Assembly (NCBI GenBank): GCA_016630905.1
Contig: WBMQ01000010.1
Span: 124,001-188,000, forward strand
DNA from: Capillidium heterosporum
Lineage: Eukaryota; Entomophthoromycota; Entomophthoromycetes; Entomophthorales; Capillidiaceae
Reading direction: 5' to 3'
DNA length: 64,000 nt
Notes under the pieces: model-generated
Told to the model about the DNA's origin: nothing
Databases searched by the model: none
Seen by the model: only the letters and a program-made list of their open reading frames with translations
In this document: positions 47,727 to 58,947 of the stretch, piece by piece
Layout: each line of letters starts with the position of its first letter
Position numbering within the stretch: position 1 is the first letter of the stretch
Made by a program: the position numbers and the translations under genes

Positions 47727-48286
47727 AGATGGGCTTGGCTTGGTTAAAGTTCATTTTATTAGACTGGATTCATAGTTTCTATTTTATTGCTTTGGTTTAG
47801 TATTTAGATTAGCTTCAAAATTGAAGCTGCATATAGGTTTATTGTAGAGCTTGTATAGTTAGCCTACCATTTTAGACTCTATAAGGAAAGTAAGGTTCTT
47901 TAAGTATGTGGAAATTAGACTATTTTATAACTTTCGATCTTCATCTCAGTTATAGCGACCTAAATGAAGTTTCTATAGATGATGATGATTGGAACTAAAT
48001 AGTTGTTAAAATCTAATTTTTTACAATATATGGATTCGTATAGAGAGTACAAATTTATAGAAAACATACTTTGAAACAATTTGTAATTAGATATACTGTT
48101 AACTTTTTGTTGGATTCAAATTCAAGTATATTTTTACAATTCTTTTATATCACTTAATATCTATACAACACTATCAAAATTTACCTTTCAGAAAACTTAT
48201 AAGAGGCATCGTAAATTCTTTTATTTAATAATACTTAACTAAACCAAATCTACCTAAAAGTTGTAGATACATTCACAAGTCAGATA
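47727..48286. other. Intergenic between two 3' ends
   Basis: AT-rich; no gene or repeat recognised. Confidence 0.55.
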
Positions 48287-50662
48287 CTATGCCTTATGTG
48301 CACCTTTAAGAGTCTTGGTATTGTTAACCTTCATGAGCTCTAAGACTAACCCCTCTTTGCTGTACTTGAAGTGCTTCTTGAGATGATAGATATCAATCAA
48401 GCTACTTATGTTGGTGTAGGTGGGTTGGGTAAGCAACTCCATTTGAATGTGTAGCTTACGTGCATTAGCGTTGTTGATAAACCCATAGAGCTTCGTATTC
48501 AACGATTTTACAGTGTAGAGTTCTGGATTGAATGAGGTGGTGGTTGGATTGTGATGATTTGTAGTCGGGCTCGGCAGTTTGACATTAGAGCTGCCAACTT
48601 CGTTAAATGGGAACCGGCCAAGTTGATTGGTGCTACAAGGGTTGTTGGGTAGATTCTTCAGACTGGTAATGCCGGTTGGCTGGTTAGAAGTGATAGCGTT
48701 GACATCCGAAAGAGGATGTTGGATAGTAGGTAGCACACTACTATAATGGCTTTTGGAGAGGGAAAACTCGTAATCTTTCTTAAAGCTAGGTAGACTTTGA
48801 AAGTTACTTAAGTTGTGCATACCTTTCGTGTCAGAGTTGAAATTACGTAAGTTGAGTTCGTCGTTCTTTCGATTAGATTTAAGGGTGTTACCATTGGGTA
48901 TGTATCCTTTACCAGCTTGACCACTGTTGCTTTCATATGCTACATTATTCATATAACTGCTATCTTGATATATATCGACTTCAATCTCGTTTAGATTGTT
49001 GCTGTTCCTGGCCATTTCGTGCTGAGAGACTGTAGAGCTTTGTATATTACCGTTACTTGTATTACCTTTAAAGGAACTTCCTTTTCCTGTCTTACAAGGC
49101 TTCTTGGGAATCTCTTCGAGCTTACCTTCACTCTTGTAGACGATAAAGTCCTCATAACATTTGAAGATCAACAACTTTTTCACCTTGACGCAACCCGTGT
49201 ATCGAGCGTAGAATCTCATTTCATTGGCAATTCGAGCAACATCCTTGCAGAAATGGGCAGTTTTAGGGCCACATTTGAGGACTAGAGGTTCACTTTTTAG
49301 CTGGTTTACTTTTCTTAGCATCCTAACTATGTCTTGATAGTGTTGACTAGACTTGTTTTCTTCACCCGTCGTTGTCGAATCGGGCTGAGGACCTGGTGGC
49401 ACATTTGAAGCGTAAGGAGTCACGGGTGCTTTGCTATGTTGGTTGAGCTTATTCTTCTTATTCACCATTGCCGAATTGGCCTGAGGACCTGATATTTTTA
49501 TCGATGTGCAAGGAGCTGTAGGCTTCTTGGATATAGCATCAGATATAAACCTGTGGATTGGGCTTAGATCAGCTGGGATACGCGCCTTTTTATCCCTTTG
49601 GAGATGTAAGGCCTTATTTTCTCCCTCTCCGACGTATACTGGTTGAAGGTTATAAAACCATGCCAGCCTTGCCACTAATTTGTGTAAACTTTTGTTACTT
49701 GAAGTGTTGGGGATTATCAGCCGCGACTTTTCCAAGGAGGAGCTTACAAGCTTTACGATTGCCTCGTTTACTGATTCAAGGTCTTGATGCTGAGAACTGT
49801 ACTCAATGATAAATTCATCCATGGTATCAGCTGCACTTTGGAGGATTGGAGAAGCTTGCTCTTTCTGAGCTGTCTTGAAACTAGCTATCAAGGAATCTGC
49901 CTCCTTAATGCTTTCGCCTTTTTCATAAACCCCAAGTCGAATAATATGGAGCGCTTTATTTTCATCTCGTCCCTGGTAGACTGCATGAAGGTGATAGATG
50001 TTGGACAACCTAGCTATTAACTTGTGGAGAGCTTTGTACTTTGAAGTATGTTTAAACACCAGTAGTGCTATGTTTGAATCTCTTTTGAAATTCAAAAGCT
50101 CCCTGTTTATTGCATCGATATTGGATATATCCTTAAAAACCCTTATCGAAAGGTTTGACTCTTCACTACAGCTGGATGTGTTGGTAACGCTCGACCCTCT
50201 AGCATTTTCTTTATCTAAACTATTGGCATCAGCTTTAGGCACTGCCTCGAGCCTTTTAGAATCATTCTTGCTACCACTGTCGCTATTCCTGTAACTGTTG
50301 TTAAAGCCATCTTGAGAGTCGCTAATGTTGGCTAAGGAAAAGTAGTTTGTAGGAATTTGGTCAACTGAAGGATATGTACCTTTAAAATTGTAAGAATAAT
50401 CTACGCAATTGTCGACATTGCATCCTAAATCTTCAAAGTTATATTCGTATCCATAAAAACTCCGATTGCCATTCATGGTAGCTTCCTTCTTTTCATTTAA
50501 GACATTAAAGCGAGCGTTCTCTAACCTTTGGTTGAGATCTTTGATATTTAAATTTGAAGTAAAAGCGATAGTGTTGATTTGGCTTGAGTTAGTATCACCC
50601 ATAAACTTAATTCGCCTTTGGTCCAAATCTTTATAAGCGTTTAAATTTACAACCCTTTCCAT
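48287..50662 (-). CDS. Large protein with four R3H-like repeats
   Basis: Intact single exon of 791 residues with no clear named orthologue. It holds a repeated unit of about 60 residues ending in an R3H-like motif: repeat 1 about 184-242 (ALHKLIARLSNIYHLHAVYQ then ENKALHI), repeat 2 about 297-356 (SLHKLVARLAWFYNLQPVYV then ENKALHL), repeat 3 about 444-502 (DVARIANEMRFYARYTG) and a weak fourth near the C-terminus (SLIDIYHLKKHFKYSKEGLVLEL). R3H domains bind single-stranded nucleic acid; here the Arg-x3-His is only partly kept (HKL-x-AR), so binding is inferred. Between repeats the chain is Asn/Ser/Pro/Gln-rich and disordered (AKAPVTPY, PPGPQPD). A predicted RNA-binding protein with tandem R3H-like domains is the best description. 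Confidence 0.6.
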   Translation of the reverse strand: MERVVNLNAYKDLDQRRIKFMGDTNSSQINTIAFTSNLNIKDLNQRLENARFNVLNEKKEATMNGNRSFYGYEYNFEDLGCNVDNCVDYSYNFKGTYPSVDQIPTNYFSLANISDSQDGFNNSYRNSDSGSKNDSKRLEAVPKADANSLDKENARGSSVTNTSSCSEESNLSIRVFKDISNIDAINRELLNFKRDSNIALLVFKHTSKYKALHKLIARLSNIYHLHAVYQGRDENKALHIIRLGVYEKGESIKEADSLIASFKTAQKEQASPILQSAADTMDEFIIEYSSQHQDLESVNEAIVKLVSSSLEKSRLIIPNTSSNKSLHKLVARLAWFYNLQPVYVGEGENKALHLQRDKKARIPADLSPIHRFISDAISKKPTAPCTSIKISGPQANSAMVNKKNKLNQHSKAPVTPYASNVPPGPQPDSTTTGEENKSSQHYQDIVRMLRKVNQLKSEPLVLKCGPKTAHFCKDVARIANEMRFYARYTGCVKVKKLLIFKCYEDFIVYKSEGKLEEIPKKPCKTGKGSSFKGNTSNGNIQSSTVSQHEMARNSNNLNEIEVDIYQDSSYMNNVAYESNSGQAGKGYIPNGNTLKSNRKNDELNLRNFNSDTKGMHNLSNFQSLPSFKKDYEFSLSKSHYSSVLPTIQHPLSDVNAITSNQPTGITSLKNLPNNPCSTNQLGRFPFNEVGSSNVKLPSPTTNHHNPTTTSFNPELYTVKSLNTKLYGFINNANARKLHIQMELLTQPTYTNISSLIDIYHLKKHFKYSKEGLVLELMKVNNTKTLKGAHKA

Positions 50663-51099
50663 CTCTCATGAAGCTTAAAACTGGAATAACAGATCTAAAA
50701 TTTATATATAATTCAAATTTAGTACTATATTAAATATGGTTACTTGATATTTTTGATATTGATAGTTATTTTGAAGGATTTGAAACTGAGTTTAGATTGA
50801 TTGCTGATTCTTTCTCTAAAAGGTGATTTCTGCTACATCAGTGGTTTTACTTGCTGCGTTTCAATTATTTCTTTTAAGGGCAAATAGATGGAGAATCCAA
50901 CTCTCATTTATGCTATATTATTGGTGGGAGCAATTTTTAACTTGGACATTCTGTGAATTCTCGAACTAAACATACCGGTCCAATAATTTGCAACTTTCGT
51001 CTCTTAATGGTCTAGTCGATAATCACTTTAACATCACATACTAAATTTAATTTTAAACTTCATTATATTTCTTGGTTATTGATTACTAACTATCAGTAT
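50663..51099. other. Intergenic; possible eroded 5' part of the SPRY copy
   Basis: Upstream of the R3H-like gene (minus strand) and just before the recognisable SPRY relic. Weak resemblance to the first exon of the SPRY gene (around 50920-50950) is too faint to call. Confidence 0.4.
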
Positions 51100-51600
51100 T
51101 ATGAAAGTAACCAAACGGAACGGTTATGTATTTTTAAATTTTACACAAGAGCAATTTGAGTACATAGCAAGTAATGGATGGATATGTTTACAATTTCTGA
51201 CTTTTGTTAGAGTTATCTGATAACAGCATCGCTTTGGAATCGAGCTAAGGCATGGTCTACAGTGACAATAAAGATTTGAGGCGGATCGACAGCTACATTT
51301 ATAGTAGGGGTGACATCACTGGTATCTTAGTAAAGAGTCAGCACGTGCATGTTACTTATCCTATCATAATCAGCTATCAAGTCCACCTTTCACAAAATGA
51401 AACTTCAGGCCTACCCATCACATTTATATCTAGAGCACTACCACTGATCGAAAAAACGGATCTCTTCCACTGTATACACTTCGGGATCCTATATTATTCA
51501 ATATATTTTTTGCAATCAATCCTTCATCTACAGACATGCCAATGAGCTGAGTATTGGCTTTCTCAGCCCTAGTGCGATATTTTCATAGTCATCCCTCGAC
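51100..51600 (+). pseudogene. SPRY-protein pseudogene, decayed copy of 13936-14898
   Basis: Homologous in order and orientation-reversed to the intact SPRY gene. Pieces: NGYVFLNF-x-QEQFEYIA (51118-51164) matching NGTTVYFGIS...LDYIP; the intron position, still ending ttgttag; SDNSIALESS; then YIYSRGDITGILVKSQHVHV, IIISYQVHLSQNETSGLPI, FISRALPLIEKTDLF; and HANELSIGF / SLDYAEDFPS, the last the ruin of the PPLYDDEDLPPP tail. Stops, a frame change and the loss of the PY motif make it non-functional. The intron being retained shows it came from DNA duplication, not reverse transcription. It faces the intact calmodulin-like gene; the other copy of the block has the reverse arrangement. Confidence 0.88.
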
Positions 51601-52822
51601 TATGCTGAGGATTTCCCTTCACATATTTAAAGTCTCCCTGTGTCAAAAGTTTTCACCTATATTGCATATATAGTTCGTATATCGATATTTTCAAATAAAG
51701 TGTACTATAATATTTTCATTGGATAGTTGATTTAACCCGTAGTGATGCCAGTTTACATCGTACCTACTTCCAATTTAAGTTTTGATATGCAGCTGATTTA
51801 TGGAAGTATGGATTAGCTGAGGATGTATTAAAAATATGTAAACTCCACTCACTTGATTATATATAATATAGTGAAAGGATCTCAAATATAATTGATTGTA
51901 ACATCAGACTATTCAAAATAAGGAAATTCTATGTCTATATCTATAAGCAATTTCCAAATTTTAAATGATAAGATTGAAATATACAAATATTTTACTATAG
52001 CGTACGATTAATAAGCAGCTGTTGTGATGGTTATATAGAGAATAGTATTTTTCCCATGAAAATAGCTATATACCGATGATTTTATAAGAAATCAAACTTT
52101 CATTTAACGTATATGATGGAGAATGTTGGGTAGTTGTTAAAAATGAACTAAAATTAAGAAATATCTGAAGTAAATTGCATATAGATCAAACGGAGTAAAT
52201 ACATTACAATAGATAGGTTGACTTATACATTGACTTTGAAGCAAATTGTACAAATGGTAAATGCACTAAAATTGGATCCAAGTTCAAAGATGTATATAGA
52301 GATGAAAATGCAATATTTCTAGCAACAGTAAATTTGGTAATAAGTAGCACCTTGTCAAAGGGCCAACTATATATGTAGTAAATAGCATATACATATTCAA
52401 ATCTAAAGTGTTTGTATAAAACTCACCTTTTACCGACAATTTACTATTCAGACCTCCCATTGTATCTATAAATGATTTATGGGCTATACAACTTATGATT
52501 CTTTAGTGTTTACATAAAACGCTACTTTGAAAATTTGTATGGTCTTAGCAATCTGTATAGTGAATGTATTAAATATAAACAAAGTTAAATTTTAGTCATC
52601 TATACTTGCGAAGGACTGTAGTTGTCTATGGATAATGAATCTTACGACTTTTCCAATACTTCTAGCCCAATAAACCATTTGTAAGCATATTCCAAGTACC
52701 TGCTATATAACCTGCACCAACAACTAGTCCCCTCAAAAAAATAGAAATAGAAATAAATGAAATACTAAAAGTTATTCAAAGCACAAAATCCAAAAAACAA
52801 TCAATTTAATTCAACTCAAAAG
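51601..52822. other. Intergenic, part of the duplicated block
   Basis: Sequence from 51630 to about 51790 aligns in reverse complement with 13740-13930. No gene seen in the remainder, which is AT-rich. Confidence 0.55.
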
Positions 52823-53290
52823 TTAAAATCTTAACCCACTAAACTCCTTAAAACTAATCTTGCTATCGTTATCAAAATCGGCCCGCTTAATAATCTTTTC
52901 GACATCAGCCTCACTATGACTAGCATCAATAGCCTTCAACGCCTGGGTCAACTCCTCTTTAGTAATAAATCCATCTTTATCACTATCATAACTATCAAAT
53001 ACGCGTCTATTTTTAGCTTCATGGCTTTCAACCGGGGTCAAGTCAATAAATTTATGAGCGGTTACCTTTAAAAACTCCTCAAAATCAATGTAACCCGAGT
53101 TGTCAATGTCGGACTCTTGCAACATTTCATTTACTTGTTCTTGGGTAGGTTCTTGGCCAAGTTGGATTAAGACTTCACGTATTTCGTCAGCTGGGATTTT
53201 TCCGTCACCATTCTTGTCAAAGATGTCGAAGATTTCCTTTGCCTGCTCAATCTGCTTGTTGTTTAACCCAAGTTTAGCTACGTCGGACAT
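52823..53290 (-). CDS. Calmodulin-like EF-hand protein
   Basis: Calcium sensor of 155 residues, single exon, intact. Four EF-hands: DKNGDGKIPADE, DIDNSGYIDFEE, DSDKDGFITKEE and DFDNDSKISFKE; the last has Ser at position 6 of the loop, where Gly is normal, and may bind Ca weakly. N-terminal MSDVAKLGLNNKQIEQAKE resembles calmodulin/troponin C, but the inter-lobe linker is longer and divergent (KVTAHKFIDLTPVESHEAKN), so this is a calmodulin-like protein or a troponin C-type relative rather than strict calmodulin. The lack of introns is unusual among its neighbours. A TATA-like site lies at about 53333-53342 on the minus strand. Its decayed copy is at 12725-13084. Confidence 0.88.
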   Translation of the reverse strand: MSDVAKLGLNNKQIEQAKEIFDIFDKNGDGKIPADEIREVLIQLGQEPTQEQVNEMLQESDIDNSGYIDFEEFLKVTAHKFIDLTPVESHEAKNRRVFDSYDSDKDGFITKEELTQALKAIDASHSEADVEKIIKRADFDNDSKISFKEFSGLRF

Positions 53291-54881
53291 GTTCTTTTTT
53301 GTTAAAAGGTAAAGGAGTTGAGGTTTCTATCTTTTTTATAATATGGATGCTTGGAAAATTATGAGATAATTTAGGACGTCATCCTTTAGGTTTGGATTCG
53401 CTAAAATAAAGGCTTTGATATTGAAGCCAATTGTTGAAACTATTATTTAGATTTTGATGTAGTTAATGGAATGTAAAAAACTTGAAATGTAAATATTGTA
53501 AGCTTTAAATAGCTATATAGTAGGGAATATCTTGAACTGTAATTGAAATAAGTAGCTAATATTCTACCGAATAAAAGTCGACAACATTTGCTAAAGATTT
53601 AGCTACCTACCATATAAAGTTACTAGTTTACTGATGGATTTTTACACTGCATCACTAAAACAGACATTACTATAAGCTTACAATGAGATAAAAGTATTGG
53701 AAGCTACACAATCCAATCAACTACAACAAATCAGACTATTCAACTTCGTATTAGCTGATAATAAACATTTTATCAACATCAAGACAAATTTATGCTATAG
53801 TATCAAATGGAATTAAATGCAATAACGCAACAATTGGCAACATAAAAGCTGATAGTAGCTAAGCCACATTTAAATCAGCCTACCCTAATTTAAGTACAAA
53901 TAAAATTTCCAGTCTTATTACGTCTTAATGAGCATCCTATTCAACTTAATGTCAAAGCAAATTTACTTTTCTCCAAAGAATTATCCTTCCTACCTACAAT
54001 TACCTTACATTTTCATGTAAGTCTCTCCTAGTTGATTGTAAAATTGACAATGAAACTCTTGTGGCTACAAGTTATAAAGATATCTCACCATTAGATATAA
54101 ACTGACTTTTAGCTTGCAATCTACCGTATAAGGGTTAATTTTCCTGCATCTCTAGGTATAAAGTATATTGTCTGATAGTGTGTTCTTATACCTACTACAT
54201 CAAGCTTGTGACGACAATGTAGGCTAGGTCTTCAGATACCGACATATTTTAAAAAGTTTAGCCATAACCTATATACTACAATTTGATCCTCATATACTTT
54301 TACAAACCAGTTTAATGCTATGGTCCAAAATGATCACAAAGTTTTGAATTTCCTTCCTGATTTTAAAATTAAACTTATATTGAAAGTGAAGAATCCAATG
54401 CAAAGTTGTCGCAGCCATTTTGGACCGGAATGGCACTGGATAAAATTAGCACTATGGAGGAGTCATTATGTAAACTTGGGACTAGCAATTACGTAGTAGC
54501 CATCAGATATGCCTATATCATTCGAAACATTAAGTGAGCATTGGCAAAAGAGTCCAGATATGAGCAAATTTACCAACCTAGTCAGCATACATTTAGGTAG
54601 TTAAGCTTCTAGAGACGTCAAACCACCACATTTAATTACTTAAAAAGAGTCTCCATCAATTAACATTCGCCAAGCTTTATATTTAATCTAAAACAACCGT
54701 TTTAAAATCTGAGCAAAGTTTGCCGGGCAATAGTTAGCCCCAGAGCCAAACTCGAAGTATAAAATTTGAAAACTGAGTTTTAACAAAGGCAAACTTTCTT
54801 TATTCCAAATCTTTACCTTTCAATTACATCGTCCATTCCGTCAAATACAAAGTTTCGTCATCGATTATAAGTTGTTCAACC
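53291..54881. other. Intergenic, no gene seen
   Basis: About 1.6 kb with no convincing open frame, RNA or repeat. The 5' part is the promoter of the calmodulin-like gene. Confidence 0.55.
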
Positions 54882-56538
54882 ATGTCTAAAGGTGATTTAA
54901 AGTAGCGGCAGTTGATTCTAATGAGTCCATTTTAGAACCCAATACGTACCCGCCTGAAAAGGTTGATGAGGAAGCAAACATCGCCCTTATCGAGAGCAAC
55001 CAGCTTCCCGCTCAAGGTTTCCTATTTTCCCTTTGTCAAAGCTAATTTAATTTAGAATCAGTAAGAAAATGTAAACTTAGCAAGGCTTGTAAAGCCTTCA
55101 AAGTTTTACTCATCTTAGTTGTCGGTTACTTCACTTTCGGCTACTTCAGATCCTTTAGCGTAATTTGAATGTCGCTACCCCTTACTAATTTTTGTAGTAC
55201 CGTATGGAAGGAGTAGGAAACTATTTCGCCAACAACTGGAACCATCGCGATCACCCTCACCCTCCTCATCAAATATGTAATCCAACTACCCCTTACGACT
55301 TGAACTCGACCATTGAGTTCGACCCTCAGCAGTTCAAATCTTTTGGCGTCGCCGTCTTTGGTAACGCCAAACACAGCACCGTAACTTTTGCTAGACACAA
55401 CTCTTCAAAGATCACCGTTGATCACGAGATCTTTGTCAGCAGTGCTAGAGCTGCTGATGGTATCCATCTGAAAACTCGCACCCGTGACGCCAGCTACGGA
55501 GCCGCTATTACTGGCCCCAACTTCTTCCACGGCCGTGGCGAGTGTTACAAAGTTAACCTTGTAATCAACATCCCCGAAGATTTGAAATCAGTGGAGCGTC
55601 TTTGGATCCGCTTACCTAGCGGTAGCATTAGCTCCGACTTTAAAGGGCTCGAAGTCAACAAACTTCACCTCAAAGTTTCAGTAGGAAACCTCGATATCTC
55701 TGGCAAAACTTCCGACGTCATCACCCTTTCGACTGGTGTCGGTAACGTACACCTTGGCGAATCCAGTGCTAAAGCTGTCTTCCTTTCATCAGGCAAAGGT
55801 GATGTAAAGGCTAACGACGTCAAGACCAAATTCCTAGTCGGAGGTACCGCTACTGGTGCCATTGATTTGAAGTTAGATGAAGCGGCGATCGTCCGCGCCA
55901 AGAGTTTCAACGGTAACGTCGATGTTTCGGTAGCTACCGTCACTCCCATTACCCCCGGTGCTCCTAAAGATGGCCCACCCAAGGATCTCTTTGAAGATTT
56001 GTTCCCTGAGTTGATCCAGGACTGCCCCTACAAGAACCACGGAGGTGCTAAGCACCCCTACCACAAATACCACGACTACCATGGTAAACACTCCCGCTCC
56101 CCCCACCACGAATCTCTTTCTGCCGCCCAGATCGCCATGCCCCTCCCCATCTTCTCGGACTTGCCCACCACTAAATCATTGAGCTCTAACGACCGCCGCT
56201 CTAAAGCTCGCCGTTCTTACGACCACCCACCCCCACCTCCACCCCACCGCCCTGAACATCCTCCTCATCGTGCCCACCCTCATCCCGAAGGCAACAGTTT
56301 CCATTTAGCTACTGCCAACGGCAACCTCCATCTCACTTTACCCGCTACCTTCCACACCAAATTCGAGGCCAAGACCTTTAACGGTGAAGCTAAGGTAACT
56401 GCTCCCGAAGGTAGCGACAGTCTCCACTTCAAGAGTGAGCGTCGTAACGCCAAATCGGGCTACAATTTTGACGAGGAGAATAAGAACTTTGTAGAGGTAT
56501 CTACCTTCAACGGATCTCCTGAAATTACTTTTGCTTAA
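54882..56538 (+). CDS. Type II membrane protein with adhesin-like (DUF4097-type) beta-repeat ectodomain
   Basis: Predicted surface protein of 511 residues, function unknown. Exons 54882-54891 (10 nt), 54936-55016, 55056-55159, 55198-56538; introns 44, 39 and 38 nt; frame intact. Short acidic cytoplasmic N-terminus (MSKEPNTYPPEKVDEEANIA), a basic patch and one membrane anchor (FKVLLILVVGYFTFGYF), then an outer domain of repeated beta strands with Gly-Asn turns (GSISSDFKGLEVNKLHLKVS, VGNLDISGKTSDVITLSTGV, GNVHLGESSAKAVFLSSGKG, DVKANDVKTKFLVG, SFNGNVDVSVAT). This staircase pattern is that of DUF4097/putative adhesin repeats. It is interrupted by a His/Pro-rich insert (HGGAKHPYHKYHDYHGKHSR and a PPPPPPHRPEHPPHRAHPHP stretch), then returns to the repeat. 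GC-richer third positions than neighbours, suggesting high expression. Confidence 0.7.
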
Positions 56539-56899
56539 AGGTAGTTTTACTTTAGCTTTGGAAATTTCCAATAAACGCCTGGTTATTTATATTTATGACT
56601 TTATTTTTATTGTGTATATGTGGTTGCTGGTTTGAATTTTTGAATTTTTGAAAGTTGTATAGTATTGATAAGGGATAGGATGCAAAGCATTCTATCAGCG
56701 TCTTACTGCTCTATCTTCAAACTGGTAAAACCTAGAGTAAAATTCCGATCCATATGTCTGCAATCGGAAGTTGCTATTGGCCATCACTTTAAAATTCCCA
56801 CACGTCATTCCAATCCCAATAAGGATCATTCGATTTTTCATTTGACCACTGCTTTTCACAAGAGCAGCGACTACAGCCAAATTATCAAAAAATATCAGC
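56539..56899. other. Intergenic, promoter of ERG8
   Basis: Open frame 56665-56931 overlaps the ERG8 start in another frame; without motifs it is at most an upstream ORF. No other feature. Confidence 0.45.
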
Positions 56900-58525
56900 A
56901 TGAAAGAAGTTATAGTAAGCAGCAGTGGTAAAGTTTTGATAACCGGTGGGTACCTCATCTTGGACCAGCCTTTTTCTGGTTTAAGTTTAGGTTTGAATTC
57001 CAAATTCTACACCATTATAAAACCCAATCAAAAAAAGGGAACTATCCAAGTCAAAAGTTTACAATTTATTGATAGACCTTGGCAGTATAAGATTGAGGAA
57101 GGCAGGCTTATCGAAGCGTAAGTTTTTATAATTTATTGTTTGATTTTTTAATTTTTTGATGTTTATAGGAGTGATGATAAGAACAAATTCGTATTTTCCA
57201 GTTTAGAGATAGTTCTAAGATACTTCAACTTTATCAATCAAAATTTCGATAGCTTAAACGAACAAGGCATCGAAGTCTACCTAGCTGCTGATAACGATTT
57301 TTACTCGCAGCAGACCAAGGTAGCTTTTCCAGTTAAAAACAATCAAAGTAAAACCTTATCTTTTTAGAGTAAAAGCTTGAAGGAACTACCCAAATGCGAC
57401 AAATTTACTACCCAACTCTCTCAAGTCAACAAGACGGGGTTAGGTTCTTCAGCCACCTTAGTTACCTCCATAGTCTCCAGCTTGTTAGTCTACCTCTTTA
57501 AATGGGATAAAGTCGATTTAAACTTGTGTCACATCTTATCCCAACTGGCCCACTGTAGAGCTCAAGGTAAAGTGGGATCTGGGTTCGATGTGGCTTCAGC
57601 TGTATATGGTTCGATAAATTATACCCGATTCAATCCTAAACTTCTAAATGGGTGGTTAGAGTTTGACGTACTATTTAATTTCAATCAGTTTAGTAACGCT
57701 TTTATTTAGAATCGAATCGAAGGTTTAAATAACTTGGTCGATGTTACTAAGTGGGACTTCAAAGCGGAAAAATTAACTTTGCCCAAGTACTTCAACTTGA
57801 AGCTGGTGGAAGTGAAGTCAGGGTCCGACACCAGGTCCATGGTCAAAAGCCTGTTGAGTTGGAGGAAAGATAATCCATTGTTAGGTATCCCACTAGCATT
57901 AACTTTTTTTAACTTATATTTGTAGCCGAGCCTATATGGGAGGCATTAAACTCCAACAACCTAATAGTCAATACTCTATTTGGAAAGTTGAACAAACTCT
58001 GTCAAGATAATGAGGCTGAGTACAAGGCTGCTTTGGAAAGCTTCCCTAAAGGTCAAGGTCCAGTTTACAATTTACTCATTCAAGTTCAAAGTTCGTTCAA
58101 GGTAACCTATCCATTGCATCATTTAGATTTAATACCCTAATTCAATTTAGATTATCCGTCAGCAGTATCAAGAATTGACCGAGTTATGTCAAGTCCCTAT
58201 TGAACCCCAAATACAGACTGAACGCCTCGACTACATCTTAGGTGCCAATCCCAAAGCTTTGGCAGCCGGAGTCCCCGGTGGTAACTTTTGAAAATGCATC
58301 CCTTTTACTTACAGAGCTTTAGCTGGTGGTCACGACGCATTATTCGTTCTCTATATTGTCATCGATAAGGAGTATGAAGTTGAATCCAAATTAGAAAGAT
58401 CTATCGATGATCTACGCGACTGTTCCTGTTTGTTATCGAAACCTTTGGTTGATGAGGATGGTACTCAACTCATTGATTTGAACGGAGATTTAGCCAAGTA
58501 CCTGTTAGGGACCATTCAAAAGTAA
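56900..58525 (+). CDS. ERG8: Phosphomevalonate kinase, seven exons
   Basis: Phosphorylates mevalonate 5-phosphate in the mevalonate pathway to sterols and prenyl groups (those groups later feed the PCYOX route seen at 31.6 kb). GHMP kinase fold. Exons 56900-57117, 57169-57319, 57368-57667, 57710-57884, 57926-58101, 58151-58280, 58317-58525; introns 36-51 nt; 452 residues (yeast Erg8 451), frame intact. Landmarks: KVLITGGYLIL, the GHMP motif KTGLGSSATLVTS, GKVGSGFDVASAVYGS, VKSGSDTRSMV, and C-terminal ALAGGHDALFVL. Intron 6 uses acceptor ...acagag. This is the Erg8-type enzyme of fungi and plants, not the animal PMVK type. Confidence 0.93.
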
Positions 58526-58865
58526 AATACTTATACTTGAAATGGACCTCTTTATTAATGTATGAATTTATAATCTCTTTTAGTTCGAAGCTTACGAACA
58601 GTAAAGGGAAACTTTAAATTTGCTTTAATGTAGGGAGGACGTATCTATATAATAAAAATGTACTGTTTAAATATAAAAACATTTGATTTTAATAGTAGTG
58701 TTATTTAATCTATAAAATGTAGTGTAGGTAATGCTAGTTGTATATGGTACAAGCTATTTGATACGAATACATATTTGTTTTGCTAGATAAGCTAAGGAAT
58801 CTGTTAGCGGAATGGCAAATTGAATTATCTTTATTTATGTAGAATCTTTAGCTAGATTTGAAGCG
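58526..58865. other. Intergenic before tRNA
   Basis: AT-rich gap, nothing else recognised. Confidence 0.5.
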
Positions 58866-58947
58866 GCAACCTGGCCGAGTGGTCTAAGGCGTTGCGTTCA
58901 GGTCGCAATCTACATTGTAGGCGTAGGTTCGAACCCTACGGTTGTCA
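58866..58947 (+). tRNA. tRNA-Leu (CAG)
   Basis: Acceptor stem GGCAACC pairs with GGTTGTC (one G-U), discriminator A at 58947. D arm tggc-cgagtggtctaa-ggc, anticodon stem ttgcg/cgcaa around loop ttcaggt (anticodon CAG), long variable arm (class II), T arm gtagg-ttcgaac-cctac. No intron, no encoded CCA. Reads CUG as Leu. Confidence 0.95.

Noticed and set aside
51252-51545. 97-codon open frame as a new small gene
   Set aside because: It is the second-exon remnant of the SPRY pseudogene, aligned to 13936-14360.
56665-57003. Open frames overlapping the ERG8 start
   Set aside because: They lie in leader and first exon of ERG8 in other frames and lack any motif.
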